Below, one piece after another: positions 46,598 through 58,934 of a stretch of DNA of 64,000 nt. Location: contig SKCR01036131.1 of assembly GCA_019454045.1 (NCBI GenBank), positions 16,510 through 80,509 on the forward strand. The letters run 5' to 3'. Each line of letters begins with the position of its first letter. Position 1 is the stretch's first letter. The stretch is from Zanthoxylum bungeanum. Its lineage: Eukaryota > Streptophyta > Magnoliopsida > Sapindales > Rutaceae. The position numbers were made by a program, and so were the translations under genes. Under the pieces are notes generated by a model, which had not been told where the DNA came from, did no database searches, and saw nothing but the letters and a program-made list of their open reading frames with translations.

Positions 46598-46858
46598 TTA
46601 AAGAGTTATTGCGGTAAGCATAACGGATTGAGCACTAAAGTTATCATCACATGAATCTTCCAAAGATCATGTTCTACTATTTGCTCAACTCCGGGCTCAG
46701 GCCCAAGAGGTTTCTCTATCAAATAGAGTAACTTCTTAGTTCCGAGGACTATCATGAGGTTTTATTCCCAATCTGAAAATTAAAGCCGTTTAATGACATT
46801 TTCTCCCATGATTATGTTTTTAAACAACTAATCTTTCAATATCTTGATTGCTATAGTC

Positions 46859-49121
46859 CAACTATCCAATCAACGATTTCGGGTACTATTGAATACAATG
46901 ATTACTATAGTCTAACTATATAATCAACTATAATTTTATTTGTTTAAATTCAAATATATTGATTACTATAATCCAATTATATAATCAACTATAAATGAAG
47001 TAGTTTGAATACAGTCCAACTGTTTTATTTAAAACAACGATTAAATATTAGTCCAAGTAATATATAATTATGTATTGACGAAAAATGAAATGAGCGTGTT
47101 TTGGCAAGTATCTAAACGAAATTACAAATTTAATACTTGCCTCCCACTATTTTTCGGCGAGCCTCTAACCCTCTGTTGAGTACTCGGGAAACCTTGTTTC
47201 CTAGTGGGCTAGATCCCGTTAAATAACACACAACCTTGACTTTGGCCAACACGCTGTATGATATTTAACTAGGTAGATCTCTAAGATCAATTGGATCTCA
47301 TCCAATTCCTAGATCCAGTAGGTGGACATCCAAGTCTGAAACACATATCTAATATATGCCAATATATCCAATATATTCCCTAACATTTTTCCTCTGAATC
47401 AAATTAGCCTTGGCTTTGGCACAACAAACTTAATGATTCCAGTTAAGCCGGACCCATTGACATTGGAAAGCTTCGTAATCGATGTCGATGGACAAGAAGT
47501 GATCTTGACTTTGGCCAACAAATCACAACTTGGACAAGTAATGCGATATGGAACAAAGCCTTCATGATTCAAACACATCCGCGATGGACAAAGGTCTTGA
47601 CTTTGTCCAACAAACCAGTTCCAATCTTGGATGTTGAGATGAATCATTCAATGGAAGGAAAAACGCTTAATATATGTTGAGGGTTTTTCTCATAATTGGC
47701 AACCAATTAATTATCTTTGATTAGGTCTCATCATACACCCTTAAGCATGCATTCTAAAAGCATAATAAGGCGCGATAAATAAATTAATAATGATATGCGG
47801 ATGGATATTTAAAACAACTTGTTCCTAAAACAAATCTCTCCCTTTCCTCGCTCCCGCTAGCAGAAATCTTACTTCTACCCAATTACATAACACACTTCTA
47901 AAGAAACCTCATTTACATTGAGGGGAATAGGTGAGAAGAGAAATACAAAGAATCAAGAGGTAATAGGCTGGACACGCAGGTCCAATTTAATAAATTCTAA
48001 ATTTATTACAACAATTTCCAAAATTGCCCTCACCCATCTAATATCCATCCGATATACATTATTCATACATCACATCCATGTATTCACACAAAGCATGTTA
48101 TCAATCAATCTAATCCAATTAATTAATATGAAATTAATGACCATCCAATGTTCAAACAATGATTTGATTTGCGCGAGTCAAACTCGTTTTAAGAATAAGT
48201 ACTCACAAGTACGAATTCTCGAATTATATCAAACTACAACATTAAATCCAATTTAATTTGTATTCAATACTAATTCTTTATTTAATTATAAATTAAATAA
48301 TTACACTTTATTAATGAGCCTTTACGAATTAGATTCTAAATCCAATCTTTACGGGTCTCAAATCCCAATTAACATCCAATGTGAATTTAATTAAAGTCCA
48401 ATGGACTTTCAATTAATTTATAAGGCATGGACTTTGGTAACCAAAGCCCAATAAGGAATCACCATTTGCAAAAAATCAATTTAGGCCCATAAAATTTTAA
48501 AGGTCCATTATATTATATTTGGACTTTATGGATATGGTTTTGGGCCCAATTGGATCCAACCAATTAACCTAAACCAAACTTGGCCCAACCAAGCCCATTA
48601 ACCCAAATACAATTTTATTAGCCCAACCAATTTAATCACAATATTCTAAATATCACATTTAAATTAATTAAACTGTATTAGCCATAATTAATTAGTCAAA
48701 TTAACAATTCCAAAATATCAATTTACATAATTAATTATGCTAATCATCATCAACACACATGTCCAACATTATTGAATCAAAAAATCATCTCATTTACATG
48801 CTATACATGTCACGGAAATTTAGGGTTTTTCAAATCCGATTTTGATTTTAATCCAATTAAATCTCAAATCAACATTTCCCAAGTCTTTCAACACATCCAA
48901 TGATCAAAAGAACAAAAATTACCATGACATTAGGGAACCATCAACTTTCGGCCAAGCCAAAAAATTGGGGGAAAAATAATCCAATTCAATTTTCATCAAA
49001 TTGATCATGCATAACTCTAAGTTATCATCATTCAAACATATTCAAACAATCAATTTCATCAAATCATGCTCAAATCAATTTTACCCAAATTTTACCCTAA
49101 ATCAATTTCATGCTTAATCAA
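46859..49121 (-). mobile_element. 5' leader of E2, non-coding
   Basis: From 47350 onward it matches 1-1815 closely, and 46859-47350 matches the gag-proximal leader of A. GACTTTGGCCAACA occurs near 47237 and 47511, with a variant near 47593. No conserved frame is present. Confidence 0.8.
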
Positions 49122-49135
49122 GGCTCTTGATACCA
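49122..49135 (-). other. Primer-binding site of E2
   Basis: It reads TGGTATCAAGAGCC on the minus strand, the initiator-tRNA(Met) type with one inserted base, one base from the LTR start. Confidence 0.82.
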
Positions 49136-49136
49136 T

Positions 49137-51133
49137 TGTTGGGTTTTCTATGTCAAACCAATATCAAATTAAGCTATGAAAAGTGCGAATAGATCAAAGT
49201 AAAGTTGCGAAATACTCACTTTAATCGGCTTTTACGATGCGAAGAACAACAAAAATATTCCTTGAAGCTCTCGGCCAAGGTCCCTTTGTGCTCCTTGTAT
49301 GTTCGGCCAAGCCCCTCCATGGATGATCTTCAAGCTCCAAGCTTTGTGAATGGATTCCATGCTCATGAATGGGTTTCCCTATCACCTTTGTAAGACTCCT
49401 TTGGTGTGCTAGCATCATTGAAAAATTGCAACAAGTTTTCTATTTCCCTTTTATCTAACTCTCGGCCAAGGAGAAGCAAAAGAGATGGAGAGAAAATGAT
49501 GGTGAAACTCACGCCCAAGTGAGTGAAGAGAGAAGATGAAGTTGGTTGTTTTTATATCCAAAATCTAATACAACTTACACTTTCAAAAAAAAATGGTACA
49601 AGACAATTAAAGCCTATCAACTATTCACATCACTCAAAAGTGACTTACATCACATCACTCAAAGTTGATGTGACTTACATCACAAGAATGACTAATGATG
49701 TGACGCGTGATGTGACTTGTGGGCCCCACTTGATTCGAAATACGAGTGGGCCCGCAAACAATCCCGGGCTCGGGTTCGTTAATTCCGAATTAACAAATTT
49801 TCCGTTGCGACATAATTAAATCAAATTTAATTAAATAATTATGCCTAGCAAAATTACTATTCACGTCGCTTGCGAATTAATTCTAAATTAACTCGTTTGC
49901 CCAAATTAAAATCCAATTTTAATTCCGCGTCGAAATCTAATTTTGTTTAATATATCGAATATATTACTTTATCGATTAATTCCAAATTAATCGTTCTCTC
50001 TCTTTAAATAGTATTTTATCCCAGATAAAATATCTCCGTAATTAATCCCAGATTAATTTTCTCTCTCTACTAATTAATCCCAGATTAATTATGTCCGAGT
50101 CATACGTCATCGGTGAATCTTCGGGAAGCGACCCATGAGATCCCCGGATATGTTGGCAGTAAATCCGGTCGTCGGACTATCCGAACACGTACGTACCTAG
50201 TACTACGTTTTTACCGATTTACAAGACATGGTTGGCTTCTAACAAAGCACCGTGCCTACCCAATTCTCCAGAAATATTCTTAAAGGAATATGTAATCTAT
50301 ATCAGGCGTAGTATACGTAGTATTGCGTATTGCGATCCAGTATCGGATGTCACATGCTAGGCCTGGGGCTGGAATTGCGTCTGCCTCGTACGAAGCACAT
50401 ATCGGATCTCTGGTTACTAGTCTCTATGATCGGATAAGCATGACCTAGTTATATTATCCTGATAGCTACAGCATTTAAGAGCACCAGTTCCGTATCCTAC
50501 GTGACTATCATCTCCATATGACTGAAGTGATACTTCCATCTTGACATCACACCCAATACACTACGATTCTCAATATACCCAGAAGAGGCGTACACAGAAC
50601 CTGTTAAAGCCCTGGACGACCAAAACAAAAGTATATTGATTGTCACAAGTATTAGCGATGCAAGTCTCAGGTTAAGGCCAAATACACCTACCCTGATTCG
50701 GACTTCCATAAACACATAGTCATACTACTAATGGAATTCCGAGGGGTCTATCCAGAGCGAAGCTGTTTCCGTACCATCGGTAAACACAACCTCCTATTAC
50801 ACTTGCATAAGTATCCAATACTTAAATATATGGGAACTATGCCGTTATGCTCCCACAACGCGCACAAGTGCAATACTAGTCTATTCCGCATTATCGATGT
50901 CCAATCTCGATAATACTACGACTATGGATGTTTTAATGATTAAACCTTAGTGGATTAATACTGTCTTATATCTTATTAATCCGGAACTAATCATATGGAC
51001 TTTTATCATTTATATATCCCGGTAATCCAATTACAAATGATAAAAGAGCAATTTCCTTTGTCACATAGTTAATTTGTACAACAACACAAAATTCTGTACA
51101 AATAGTGATGCTATGGGTCATAATTATGCAACA
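49137..51133 (-). mobile_element. 5' LTR of E2 (LTR family 1)
   Basis: The length is 1997 bases. It starts TGTTGGGTTTTC and ends TTATGCAACA. The ladder lies at 49775-50095, and the shared minus-strand frame at 50497-50715. It is followed at 51134 by a family-3 LTR in mid-sequence, so E2 entered that LTR. Confidence 0.9.
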
Positions 51134-52059
51134 GATATTCCACTAAAAATCCCGAAGCTGCACTCTCATTGCCGCAGATAGATATTTAGCCGAACCATGT
51201 CGGTGTCCATCGATATAGTCACTACATACGGATTAACTTTTCACGAGTATCTCGTAATTAGAGCCTGGTCATAATGTCCTTTACACCCCTCTAATTATTT
51301 TTACCTTAAGTACCATTAATTCTCTAATGAATGATTTATTCATAACCATTATGAATTTTAATATTTCTATTCGTAATAGAAAGACTGGGGCGCTCTAACC
51401 ATTCAAGTATCGAATCAACCCTTAGGGAATATACTCCTCTATTTCTCGCAAGAATGATTGAACTCCATGTCTATGTAAAATGTCCCCAGCTACCCACCAA
51501 ACCATATCCCTAAAGTACGTAATTGTTGGTCGGGACTGCTACACAAACCTCACCTTTGTAAATCAAATGACATAGTCTGCCATGTAGAAGTTCATAATAC
51601 ACTCATGATTAAGATCAATCCATATATGACCATTTAGTAGATCGAAATGAATTTCTTTATTTAACAAATATTATAAGAAACTCATTTCTATCTGGGTCCA
51701 GTCCTATATGATCACATCATACAAGGTGCCTTCATTCTAATGTCTCTATATGGACGATCCCGGATCAAGGTCGTCATATAATTATAGAATGGACTGCAGC
51801 TATAGATAAACCATAAATAAAATACCCTCTTTTTTGCTCTATATGGACTATTTTAGATTACTAGCTTCAGACTTAAATCCTCTTGTGTATGACACTCATA
51901 CACTAAGTCTGAAGGTACATGAGAAATCTAGGATAATCAAAATAATTTACAATATGCGATTTTTAAACAAACACTTTGATAAATGAAAAATACATCAATT
52001 TATTTCATAAGATAATATACAGTTTACATTACATGAAGCTCTATGCATTTATCCCAACA
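51134..52059 (-). mobile_element. 3' LTR of I, right part
   Basis: It matches 12022-12935 and 17790-18706 of D from TATTCCACTAAAAATC to the end ATCCCAACA. The left ~1.3 kb of the LTR is missing from its expected place left of E2. Confidence 0.88.
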
Positions 52060-53520
52060 ATCTTCCACTTGCACTGGAGCAAATAGGACATACCATGTAA
52101 TCCTAGACTATTTAGGTGACCTTCAAACACTTTAGATGACAAGGAATTTGTAGACGGATCATCCAGGTTCTCTGTGGATGTAATTTTTTTCTGACAGAGA
52201 CGTCTTCTCTCTGCACTATCTCCCTAAAGAGATGATATTTCCTCTCTATATGCTTTCACCTCTTATGGCGTTTTGGTTTCTTTGACTATTATCATAATAA
52301 AGTGTGAGTGGTTTATCCATGTGTGGAACGACTTTCAGATCTCCCAAGAACTTACGGAGCTAGACTGCTTCCTTAGCTGCTTCACAAGCTGCTACATATT
52401 CAGCCTCCATGGTGGAGTCAGCAATACAAGATTACTTTATACTCTCCCATATTATAGCCCCACCACCTAGGGTAAACACTGATCCAGATGTTGATTTTCT
52501 AGAATCAACATCCGTATTAAAATCAGAGTCTTATATCCCTTAGAATCATATCCTCACCGAAATATACAAGCATATAATCTCTCGTTCTCTTTATATACTT
52601 GAGAATGTGTTTCACAGCCACCCAATGATCCAATCTTAGGTTAGACTGAAACCTACTGACTACTCCCACTGCAAAACAGATGTCCAGTCTCGAGCATAAC
52701 ATAGCATACATGAGACTACCAACTGCTGAGGCATATGTGATATGTCTTATTTCCTCAACATCTTGAGGTGTCTTAGGAGACTATTCTTTTGACAAGTGAA
52801 TTCCATGTCAATAAGGCAAATTGCCTTTCTTGGAATTCTGCATCCCAAATCGCACAAGGATCTTGTCGAGATAGGATACCTGAGACATAACTAATAGTCT
52901 TTTCTTGTGATTCTGAAGTATCTGAATCCCAAGAACATAATCGACCTCTCCCAAAGCTTTCATTTGGAATTGGTTAGCTAGCCAGGTTTTAACGTCCGAT
53001 AATATATTTACATCATTCCCAATGAGTAAAATATCATCGACGTATTAAAAGAGAAAAACCACATTCCCGTCAATGACGCGCTTGTATATATATGGCTTAT
53101 CAATATTCTATTCAAAGTCGTAAGACTTGATCGTGGTATCAAATCTTATGTTCGAAGATCGAGATGTTTGCTTGAGTCCATAAATAGACCTTTGCAGATT
53201 GCAAACCTTTTGCTATTGACCTTGGGCTATGAACCCCTCTGGTTGTACCATATAAATACACTCATAAAGATTTCCATTCAAGAATGCAGTCTTGACGTCC
53301 ATTTGTCAAATATCATAGTCATAATATACGATAATGGATAGAAGAGTATTGATGGATTTTAGCATGGCTAATAGCGAGAAATTTTCCTCATATTCAACTC
53401 CCTCTTTCTAGATATAACACTTGGCCACCAATCTAGCCTTGAAGGTCTGTACCTTCCCATCGGCTCCCCTCTTTCTCTTGTAGATCCGCTTGCAACCTAT
53501 AGGTTTTACCCCATCAGGTT
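52060..53520 (-). pseudogene. RNase H and reverse transcriptase of I
   Basis: The polypurine tract CCAGTGCAAGTGGAAGAT (minus) lies at 52060-52077. The frame at 52523-52711 reads MYAMLCSRLDICFAVGVVSR, part of the reverse transcriptase C-terminus. Near 53030-53045 the YVDD box is still encoded (YVDDILL) but is preceded by a TAA stop. Homology continues to about 53520 (the GCRWIFKKK-type region) in broken frames. Confidence 0.82.
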
Positions 53521-54057
53521 GGTCTACAAGTTACCAGACTGAGTTGGAGTAAATAGACTCCATCTCTAGGTTCATGGCTTTGAGCCATTCCTCTTTATCA
53601 TAATCATCCACTGCACTACGATAGGTCAATGGATCATCTATACCATCACTGGATGTGACAACTTATTCCTCTCCAACTCCTAGATAGCAATCAGGTTATC
53701 GTACAACCCTCCCCCTACGTCTAGGTGGAAGATTATTCTGATAAACTTGCATCTGACACTCATATGTCGAAGGTATTTTGTGTTTGTCAATTGTCATTGA
53801 TGATGGTGTGTTGGTTAAACCGGCAAGTAACTCCTCGAGTAACCCTTCACTTCGAGGTTTGAACTCACTCATATAGTCCTCCTCGAGAAATTTAGCATTT
53901 GTCGATACAAACACTTTGTTATCTCAGGGCTATAAAAGAATCCACCTCTAGTCTCCTTAGGATAGCCTACAAATAGGAACACCTGAGAATGTGGCTCCAA
54001 ATTAGTAGTCGTATTCTTCAGCACATGTGCTGGACACCCCATATGCAGAAATATCAT
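53521..54057 (-). pseudogene. Pol connection and integrase C-terminus of I
   Basis: The frames at 53696-53914 (PPRRRGRVVR linker) and 53869-54057 (QVFLFVGYPKETRGGFFYSP) correspond to the linker and the segment KCLFVGYPRETKGYYFY of B. They overlap in different frames, so a shift lies between them. Confidence 0.8.
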
Positions 54058-54541
54058 AAACGAGTCTTACGACTACTCCACAACTCTAAGGGAGTCTTAG
54101 AAACAGAATTATATGGAACTACATTGAGGATATATATTTCTGTTTGCAATTCATATCCGTAGAACGAACTAGGTAGTGAGCTATAACTAAACATAGATCT
54201 TATCATGTCTAGTAGTGTCCGATTTCTCCTTTCTGCCACACCATTTTACTGTGGTGTTCCAGATGTTGTGAGATGGGATACTATCCCATGCACAACCAAG
54301 AATTCCTTGAAATCTCTGTCAAGGTATTCTCCTCCACGATCTGATAGTAGAGTTTTGATTGCTTTACCTAACTGGTTCTCAACCTCAGCACGATACTCTT
54401 TGAACTTTTCAAAAGTATCTGACTTGTGCTGCATTAGGTAAACATACCCATATATTGAATAATCTTCAATAAATATGATGAAGTATTCATAACTTCCTCG
54501 GGCTCTTACATTCATCGATCCGCAAACGTCCTAATGTATTA
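54058..54541 (-). pseudogene. Integrase core of I
   Basis: The frame at 54246-54515 keeps LLSDRGGEYL with the second catalytic aspartate, and ends TSGTPQ followed by TAA where a second glutamine is expected. The next frame (to 54054) holds VAERRNRTLLDM with the catalytic glutamate and PSSFYGYELQ. A conserved FIDDYS motif reads FIEDYS here. The first catalytic aspartate region (NSDIYGPM in D) is degraded. Confidence 0.85.
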
Positions 54542-55788
54542 GCTCATGTGGTTGACTAGCTCTTATGCCTTTTCCAGTAAACAGTCTCTTGGTCATTTTT
54601 CCTTCTAAACAAGATTCACAGACTGGTAAAGTTTCAAACTTTAACAGGTTTAAGGCTCCATTCTTTATCAACCTATCTATCCGGTCAAGGCCGATATGAC
54701 CAAGTCTAAGATGCCACAGATATGTGTCGTCATGAGAAATCTTTTACCATTTTATTTTAAAATTTTCAACCTTGAATATTTCAATGTTGAGCAGTGGGTT
54801 ATATTTTAACAATCTTAACAATATAAGTTTTCTCCTAATTTCCTTCGCATATAAGTAATCCATTTTTGAAATAATATCTATTATTATTAGATAAAATGGA
54901 AACCATCATGTAATAGTTTTGAAACAGAAATCAAATTTCTGCGACAAAATAGGAATAAACAACCCTTTGTTTAAATTTAAATAACTTTTATTTGGAAATT
55001 GAAAACTGATAACTGCTGCTGTTTTACTGAAACAACATCCTTTGTCCAGACTCTCATAGTAAAGTTACCTTCAGTAAGGTATTTACTTGTATCAAGTTGA
55101 TGTACCATTAGCCTTAGCATTCCTAGTTCCTTTCTTTTTCATCTTTGCATATTTAGAAGACTCGGCAATATTTGCCTTAGCACTGGGATTACGAGGATCC
55201 ACAAGCTTGAACTCGTAGTGAGTGAGCTCATTAAGCAGCTGAGTCAAAGTAAAAGTCAACTTGTTCATAACGTACTTGCTTTTAAACCACATGAAACTCT
55301 TCGGAAGAGTTTTCATAATCAAGGTCACCTGGCTACGCTCGTCAAGCCGAGCACCATGGGTTTCTGCAGTGTTTAGATAGGTCATCATCCTTAAGACGTG
55401 CTCTCGGACAGATGTCTCATCCTTCATCTTAGCAGTCATCGCTGAGACCAGAGCCTCATGACATTGACGCTCCGAAGGCTACCCGAACATGCACTGCAAT
55501 GACTATATCTTCGGGATGCTGAACCCATAGGCTCATGCTTTGCAGCAAGAACCTCAGACATCCCTACTAGCAAGTAGCAGCATTATTCTCATTAGCTGTG
55601 ACCCATTTCTGGTAGGCATCGCGCACAGCTTAGCCAGCATTTCTAGCTGACTCGGGAGGACACTCCTCCATCAGGATAAACTTTAGGTCTTCACAGACCA
55701 GGATATCGTTCATGTTACTTTTCCACTTAATATAGTTTTCTCCCATTAATTTATCTTTTGACAGTATGGAAATATTTGGAGAAACCAT
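54542..55788 (-). pseudogene. Gag, protease and GAG-pre-integrase of I
   Basis: Gag likely starts at the ATG on 55786-55788 (MVSPNISILSKDKLMGENYI). The frames at 55630-55848 and 55092-55439 hold its N-terminal and middle parts (YVMNKLTFTLTQLLNELTHY). The zinc knuckle and protease active-site segment present in D at 13990-14170 is missing here: a deletion joins gag at about 55092 to protease sequence. Protease and GAG-pre-integrase traces fill 54600-55080 in broken frames. Confidence 0.8.
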
Positions 55789-56181
55789 GGTAGAAAAATA
55801 AAATAAACATGCATTCAAAATCCATTCATCGCATATTAAAATTATCAAATAATTTTGGCATAAAATTAAAATGATGCATGAACCATGAATAATGAATTAG
55901 AAACCTAATAGAATTACTATGCCACATAAATCTATCATCCCACAAATAAGTACCACCGTAGGGTAGGCCAAGTATTTGCATGATAGATCAAGACAATCTT
56001 AATTGATTAATATATGCGGGAATAACTCTTATTCCTATATTAACCAACTATCGTTTGATTCGACCAAGGAATTTCGATTAACATTTAATCATTCCTTTAT
56101 GAGTATGACCCGTCATTTCAGGACCCTTGGACTTAACTAGTGAAGTGCCGTCATAGGGTAGGTCAGTTCACTAGATACATC
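55789..56181 (-). mobile_element. 5' leader of I, first part
   Basis: It matches the leader of D from 14897 to about 15290, including GTAGGGTAGG. It is cut by F after ...CTAGATACATC; the last five bases ACATC are the presumed target duplication. Confidence 0.8.
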
Positions 56182-58934
56182 TGTTGGAAATGGTGATCGA
56201 GCACCATTCACTTTTTGTATGAATATTTGATATTTATGCAGTATAATATTTATTTTATCATGGTTATTTATTTAAATATATGGTAAAACTCTTACTTTTA
56301 TTTATATATTGTAAATCTAAGAGTTAGATTACTCTAAGAGTTACAGATTTCGAGTTACACTCAGAACCTTATATAAATTTTGTAAAGACCCGAGAGTTAC
56401 AAAAGATGGTGATATAGTAGCACGAGTTGCAAATGGTGTTGAGAAATATCACTCATTCTCTCGAATATAAAATATTCCTGGTGTAGATATATTGACATTG
56501 GTCGGTCATTATATTGGTAAGACTAGTGCATTGACTATATATGTAATGGACATATGGTTTGTCTCAACAGACTGTGAGCTTAACGGAAGTTCGTATAGAA
56601 ATACAAATATTCATTAGTTGAATGAATATTGAATTAACTCATAAAAGATGACTAATAGATATTCCATAAAATTGTCAATAGTTATCTTTTCGAGTTGAGT
56701 AGTTATTATGGTCATTTGACTTGAGACACCACAGTGGTCTTGTGAGTGATCCTCTATGTCTGATACCATGTATGTCAGAGACCTTCCATGGTCTGACCGC
56801 TGGATGTCTATTAGGTATAGACTGATGCTCACGGAGGTCGGTGTGTGTTAAGATGAGGATTCGTCAGTCAATATGGTTGGATTATGTTTCTAGAAATTTT
56901 TCAGAGTATATTCCAGAAATCTTTTTGCCAAAAGTACGTCGAAGAAATTATTTCTTTGACATTATAAATAATATTGACATTTTTTTGCATATATTATTTA
57001 TTAATGGAATATAAGGATTAAAAGTTTCACATATTGAGTAAATAAGGTTTTGATAGTATAACTATAACCTTACTCAATAGGAGACGATAATGACAAATGG
57101 ATTATACATTAGCGTTTTAACCTCGACTTGTATGGTTCGACGTGTCGTGTTGTTTTGTCATGATTTGTAGGTGGACATGCCATCATGAAATATGTGTACA
57201 AGTATATGAGATATATATGTATATATATAAGTAACAACTGAACGTGAGCCTAGAGAGTTCCATTATATTGAGTTTACTCGTTGAGCACTAGGGCGACCTT
57301 TCGTCAAATGCTGACAAAGTATTTTTTGGGTATTTAGGATTAAAATGTTTAATCCGATAATTCATGAGATGAATTGAATTAATTAATTTTATATCAAGAG
57401 TTGATATAATTTTATTGTATAATAAATGTAAATTCGATTTACATTAATTAGTAATTATTTTGTGAATTAATTTAATTGTTAAATTAATATATAATATTAA
57501 TTACTTAGATTATGCAAATAAAGCTTTTAATTAGTTAAATTAATTAAGGTAAAGCAAAATTGAATTATTTGGTTAAAGTAACTATATGATTCATAAAGGT
57601 AACTTAGTTACTAAATTTGGTGAGATTAATTTTACCTTGGTTAAGTTAATTTTTGAAACATGTGGTGTAGGGAAAAGATTCCCTTTTACCATGGTGTAAA
57701 TTAAAAGGCTTGGGTTTGTTTTCTTTAATTTTAATTAATAAAAAAAAAAAAAAAAGCAAAACACTTTTCTTTATTAATTAATTGCTTTTGCCGAACCAAA
57801 ACAAGTAAGAAAAGCAAAAATTCATTTTTTCCTTCTCTGCTTCAAGCCACTGCCGAGAGCTTAGGAAGCAAAGGGGGCTGAGTTTTCTTCATTTTATTGA
57901 TCAAAAATCAAGCCTAAATCTCACCATAAATCACCCTTATAAATTATCAAGACCATGGAAATTAATCTTCAAGTGTTAATGATTATTGTGTTCTTGAAGT
58001 ACTTGATTTTTCGTAGGGTTCAAGAGTTGAATTTTGGGAAAATCTTGGTTGCTACTCTTGAGTGATCAAACCACCTTTTGATCACCAAGACTTGTTCTTG
58101 AGAGAGCTTAATTTGGTGAAGTTTGAAGGAGTTCAAAAGTTCGGAAGATTCAAAGAAACTTGGATGCAACCATTCACAAATTGGGAAGGCTTGAAAACAT
58201 CTTGTGGTAAATTTAGTTTGTAAATTTATTATTAAATTTGTTGATGATTATTGTTGAGAAAAATTGTTGTGGATTTGTTGGATTAATTGGAAGCATGTAA
58301 GTGAGGAATTAGAAGCATTGAAGTGTATGAAGATTGATATATAGTTGATATAGAAATTTTTGTATGCTTGGAGTAATTTTTTCAAGGGTTGGAAAATTAT
58401 GTTTGCATGCTTGGATTATTTTTAAGTGTTGAAAATAATTTGTAGAAGCTTAGAATAATTTTTCAAGAGTTGATAAATGTAATAAAGTTTGTTGAAAATT
58501 TTTAATTGGCTTATGGTAATTATTTTAATACATTCAAAATGTTTTGAGTACATTAGGAAAATTTTAAGTTGATAAAAAAAATTAAAACCACTATTAAGGA
58601 CTGCCGAATAAATAAAAAAAATAAATTTATTCGCTCGGGATTTGATCTCGGTTGGATTCTGCTGCTCTCGGTTTTGTCTGTTCCTCACTCAACAAGTGGT
58701 ATCAGAGCGATACGTGCTTCTAATTGTTCATGTTCCTTACAATTTTTTTCAATGTTATAAAATGCCCATGCATACATTTAATTGTGAATTACATGTTTTA
58801 GGTATTTTTGGGACATGCATACATTTTATATATTTGTATGCATTTGACTTTGGAAAAATCTCTACGCTAGATCATTAAGTGTCATTATTTTAGTTGAAAA
58901 TATGACATGGTCTGGCATGTCTATACGGTGTTAG
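56182..58934 (+). mobile_element. 5' LTR, primer-binding site and leader of plus-strand element F
   Basis: The LTR (56182-58694, 2513 bases) starts TGTTGGAAATGG and ends CTCACTCAACA. Two bases later comes TGGTATCAGAGC (58697-58708), a perfect initiator-tRNA(Met) primer site, then leader sequence to 58934, where J interrupts. It is the only element in the window with a clear plus-strand 5' end. The copia assignment rests on the PBS type and resemblance to 42899-45082. The downstream body must lie beyond the window. Confidence 0.85.
58697..58708 (+). other. Primer-binding site of F
   Basis: TGGTATCAGAGC exactly, two bases after the LTR end, is the standard plant copia primer site for initiator tRNA(Met). 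It is preserved here while all minus-strand sites in the window have changes. Confidence 0.9.

Larger units (their letters stand above)
46598..51133 (-). mobile_element. Copia element E2, 5' end only
   Basis: The order is a gag N-terminal remnant (46598-46858, homologous to 34870-35110 of A), a leader (46859-49121), the primer-binding site (49122-49135), and a 5' LTR (49137-51133). The rest of the element is missing: 46598 abuts a copia fragment in the opposite orientation. Gag is not translatable beyond short islands (frame shifts). Confidence 0.85.
51134..56181 (-). mobile_element. Copia element I (family of D), interrupted at both ends
   Basis: It has the right part of a family-3 LTR (51134-52059), a polypurine tract, then minus-strand RNase H, reverse transcriptase, integrase, protease and gag remnants, and the first 330 bases of the leader. 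E2 cuts it on the left and F cuts its leader at 56181. Unlike D it keeps the reverse transcriptase region, though with many stops. Confidence 0.88.

Noticed and set aside
57738..57755. A-run in the LTR of F considered as a retroposon poly(A) tail
   Set aside because: It lies in the middle of an LTR with defined TG and CA ends; no LINE or SINE sequence precedes it.
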